Assembly: GCA_050288085.1 (NCBI GenBank)
Contig: JBNKDD010000137.1
Location: 1-14,515, forward strand
Length of the DNA stretch: 14,515 bases
Source: JBNKDD01 sp050288085
GTDB taxonomy: Bacteria > Chloroflexota > Anaerolineae > Aggregatilineales > UBA3940
Direction: 5' to 3'
The first letter of the stretch is position 1. Every line of letters begins with the position of its first letter. The notes beneath the pieces are model-generated. The model saw only the letters and a program-made list of their open reading frames with translations, had not been told where the DNA came from and made no database searches. Both the position numbers and the translations under genes were made by a program. Positions 13,642-14,515 of the stretch are shown here, in pieces.

Positions 13642-14515
13642 CTATTTGCGGAAGATCTGAGCCGGATCAAGCTGACCCAGGTAGCGGGCAGGTAGGAAAG
13701 CGGCCAGCAGGCCCATACCCAGCCCGGCCCCAATGATGGGTAAGACGTCTCCGGGGTCAAAGACGATCAGGAATTTGGGGTAGATGGCCATCACCTGATC
13801 AGCGGCTATCCGGGCCAAGCCCAGCCCCAGTCCCACGCCAATCACGGAGATAAACAGTGCCTGTCCAACCACCAACCCGTAGAGCTGGTGATTTTTCGCT
13901 CCAACGGCCTTGAGTACGCCATACTCTCGCGCCCGGCTGATGGTCGCCGTATAGATGATCATGCCCAGAATGGCGGTGCCAACGGCAAAAGCAATACTGA
14001 CCATCATCTGCAGGGGCACGGCAAAGATTTTGACCAGCAGGTCGAGGTCGTTTTGTTTGACCTGTTCACTTCCCACTACCTCCACATCATCGCCTAACCG
14101 GCGACGCAGCCGCTGTTCAACGGCGGTTGGATCTCTATCATCGCGCGACGTAATCAGCAGGAAGCTGGTGGCATCCGGAGCCAACAACAGATCTTCGGCA
14201 GCCTCTTTTGTAATGAAGAAGAAGTTCGCCATCCATGAACTGGTATCGTTGCTCAGCCCAACTATGGTGAACTCCTCGTCAAGGATTTCGATGGTGTCGC
14301 CGATTGACAGATCGTGATCGTCCGCCATCACCCAATCCAGCACGATCTCGTCGTCATCTTCAGGAATATGGCCCGCTGCCATCGACCACGGCCCCCCGCC
14401 GCGGTCGGGATCGTAACCAACCATATAACCCACGACCTTCTTATCGTGAATGTCGAGGATAGTATACTGGGCGATGATGGGTGTCACATGCGCAACGCCG
14501 GGCAAGCCCTCGGCC
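13642..14515 (-). CDS. FtsX/MacB-type ABC transporter permease (5' end outside window)
   Basis: The open frame runs to the window edge (residues before the TTG at 14503-14505 are also open), so the N-terminus, including the first membrane segment, lies outside. Visible are the extracytoplasmic domain (VVGYMVGYDPDRGGGPW, IVGLSNDTSSWMANFFFIT) and the last three membrane segments, with the loop REYGVLKAVGAKNHQLYG between the first two of them and the end LDPAQIFRK, almost matching the end of the second permease. It stops with TAG 13 nt before that gene. Tandem duplication is the simplest origin of the pair. Probably the heterodimer partner. Confidence 0.9.
   Translation of the reverse strand, partial: AEGLPGVAHVTPIIAQYTILDIHDKKVVGYMVGYDPDRGGGPWSMAAGHIPEDDDEIVLDWVMADDHDLSIGDTIEILDEEFTIVGLSNDTSSWMANFFFITKEAAEDLLLAPDATSFLLITSRDDRDPTAVEQRLRRRLGDDVEVVGSEQVKQNDLDLLVKIFAVPLQMMVSIAFAVGTAILGMIIYTATISRAREYGVLKAVGAKNHQLYGLVVGQALFISVIGVGLGLGLARIAADQVMAIYPKFLIVFDPGDVLPIIGAGLGMGLLAAFLPARYLGQLDPAQIFRK

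Noticed and set aside
12522..13760. Longer permease start at 13758-13760
   Set aside because: It would overlap the C-terminal coding region of the upstream permease. The ATG at 13626-13628 has a ribosome-binding site and the typical FRLAWRN beginning.

Overview
All convincing genes in this window lie on the minus strand, so the window reads from position 14515 down to 1. The sequence is moderately GC-rich. Start sites with good Shine-Dalgarno sequences, short gaps and stop/start overlaps point to a bacterium with long polycistronic units. The mix of genes (PCYCGC lipoprotein, DUF3105 protein, CuA-type cupredoxins, a tandem-permease MacB-like exporter, CopB-type ATPase) would fit an uncultivated Chloroflexota-type lineage. 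That assignment is a guess from gene content; no phylogenetic marker is present.

Region A (14515 to 8530) looks like a copper or heavy-metal export unit. It holds two tandem FtsX/MacB-type ABC permeases (the first cut by the window edge), their ATPase with a YHS metal-binding domain fused to its C-terminus, a small membrane protein, an unrecognised cytosolic protein, and a CopB-type (CPH motif) P-type ATPase with a His-rich N-terminus. A hairpin at 8489-8516 probably ends this unit.

Region B (8418 to 5707) has an OmpR-family response regulator and its histidine kinase (4-nt overlap), then a Met/Gly-rich exported PepSY-like protein that ends at a clear rho-independent terminator. Region C (5706 to 5136) has no gene. 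It holds a compact palindrome-bounded element of about 360 bp resembling a non-autonomous IS200/IS605 insertion, and the control region of the next operon.

Region D (5111 to 61, probably continuing out of the window) is an eight-gene redox/copper operon: SHOCT membrane protein, PCYCGC lipoprotein, membrane CuA-type cupredoxin, DUF1573-like protein, polyferredoxin membrane protein, CuA-cupredoxin/cytochrome c fusion, DUF3105 protein and a thioredoxin-like lipoprotein.

The main discovery is in region D. Two of the eight genes are interrupted by in-frame TGA codons exactly at redox-cysteine positions. The thioredoxin-like lipoprotein has TGA at both positions of its CxxC site, giving U-A-P-U. 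The DUF1573-like protein has TGA right after a Cys, giving C-U-P-P. In both, the reading frame continues with family-like sequence to a normal stop, and a hairpin with a G at the start of its loop lies 19 nt (single or second TGA) or 27 nt (first TGA) downstream, as in bacterial SECIS elements. TGA is used as an ordinary stop by other genes here, so general recoding is unlikely. I read both as selenoproteins that standard gene calling would truncate or miss.

A second discovery links regions B and D. The promoter regions of the PepSY-like gene and of the selenoprotein operon share an array of TGA(C/A)-core hexamers repeated every 11 bp, followed 21-22 bp later by a -10-like TATnnn. This is the usual operator geometry of an OmpR-family regulator, and one is encoded next door. 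My model is a metal- or redox-responsive two-component system that controls an extracytoplasmic copper/cytochrome maturation operon using selenocysteine thiol chemistry.
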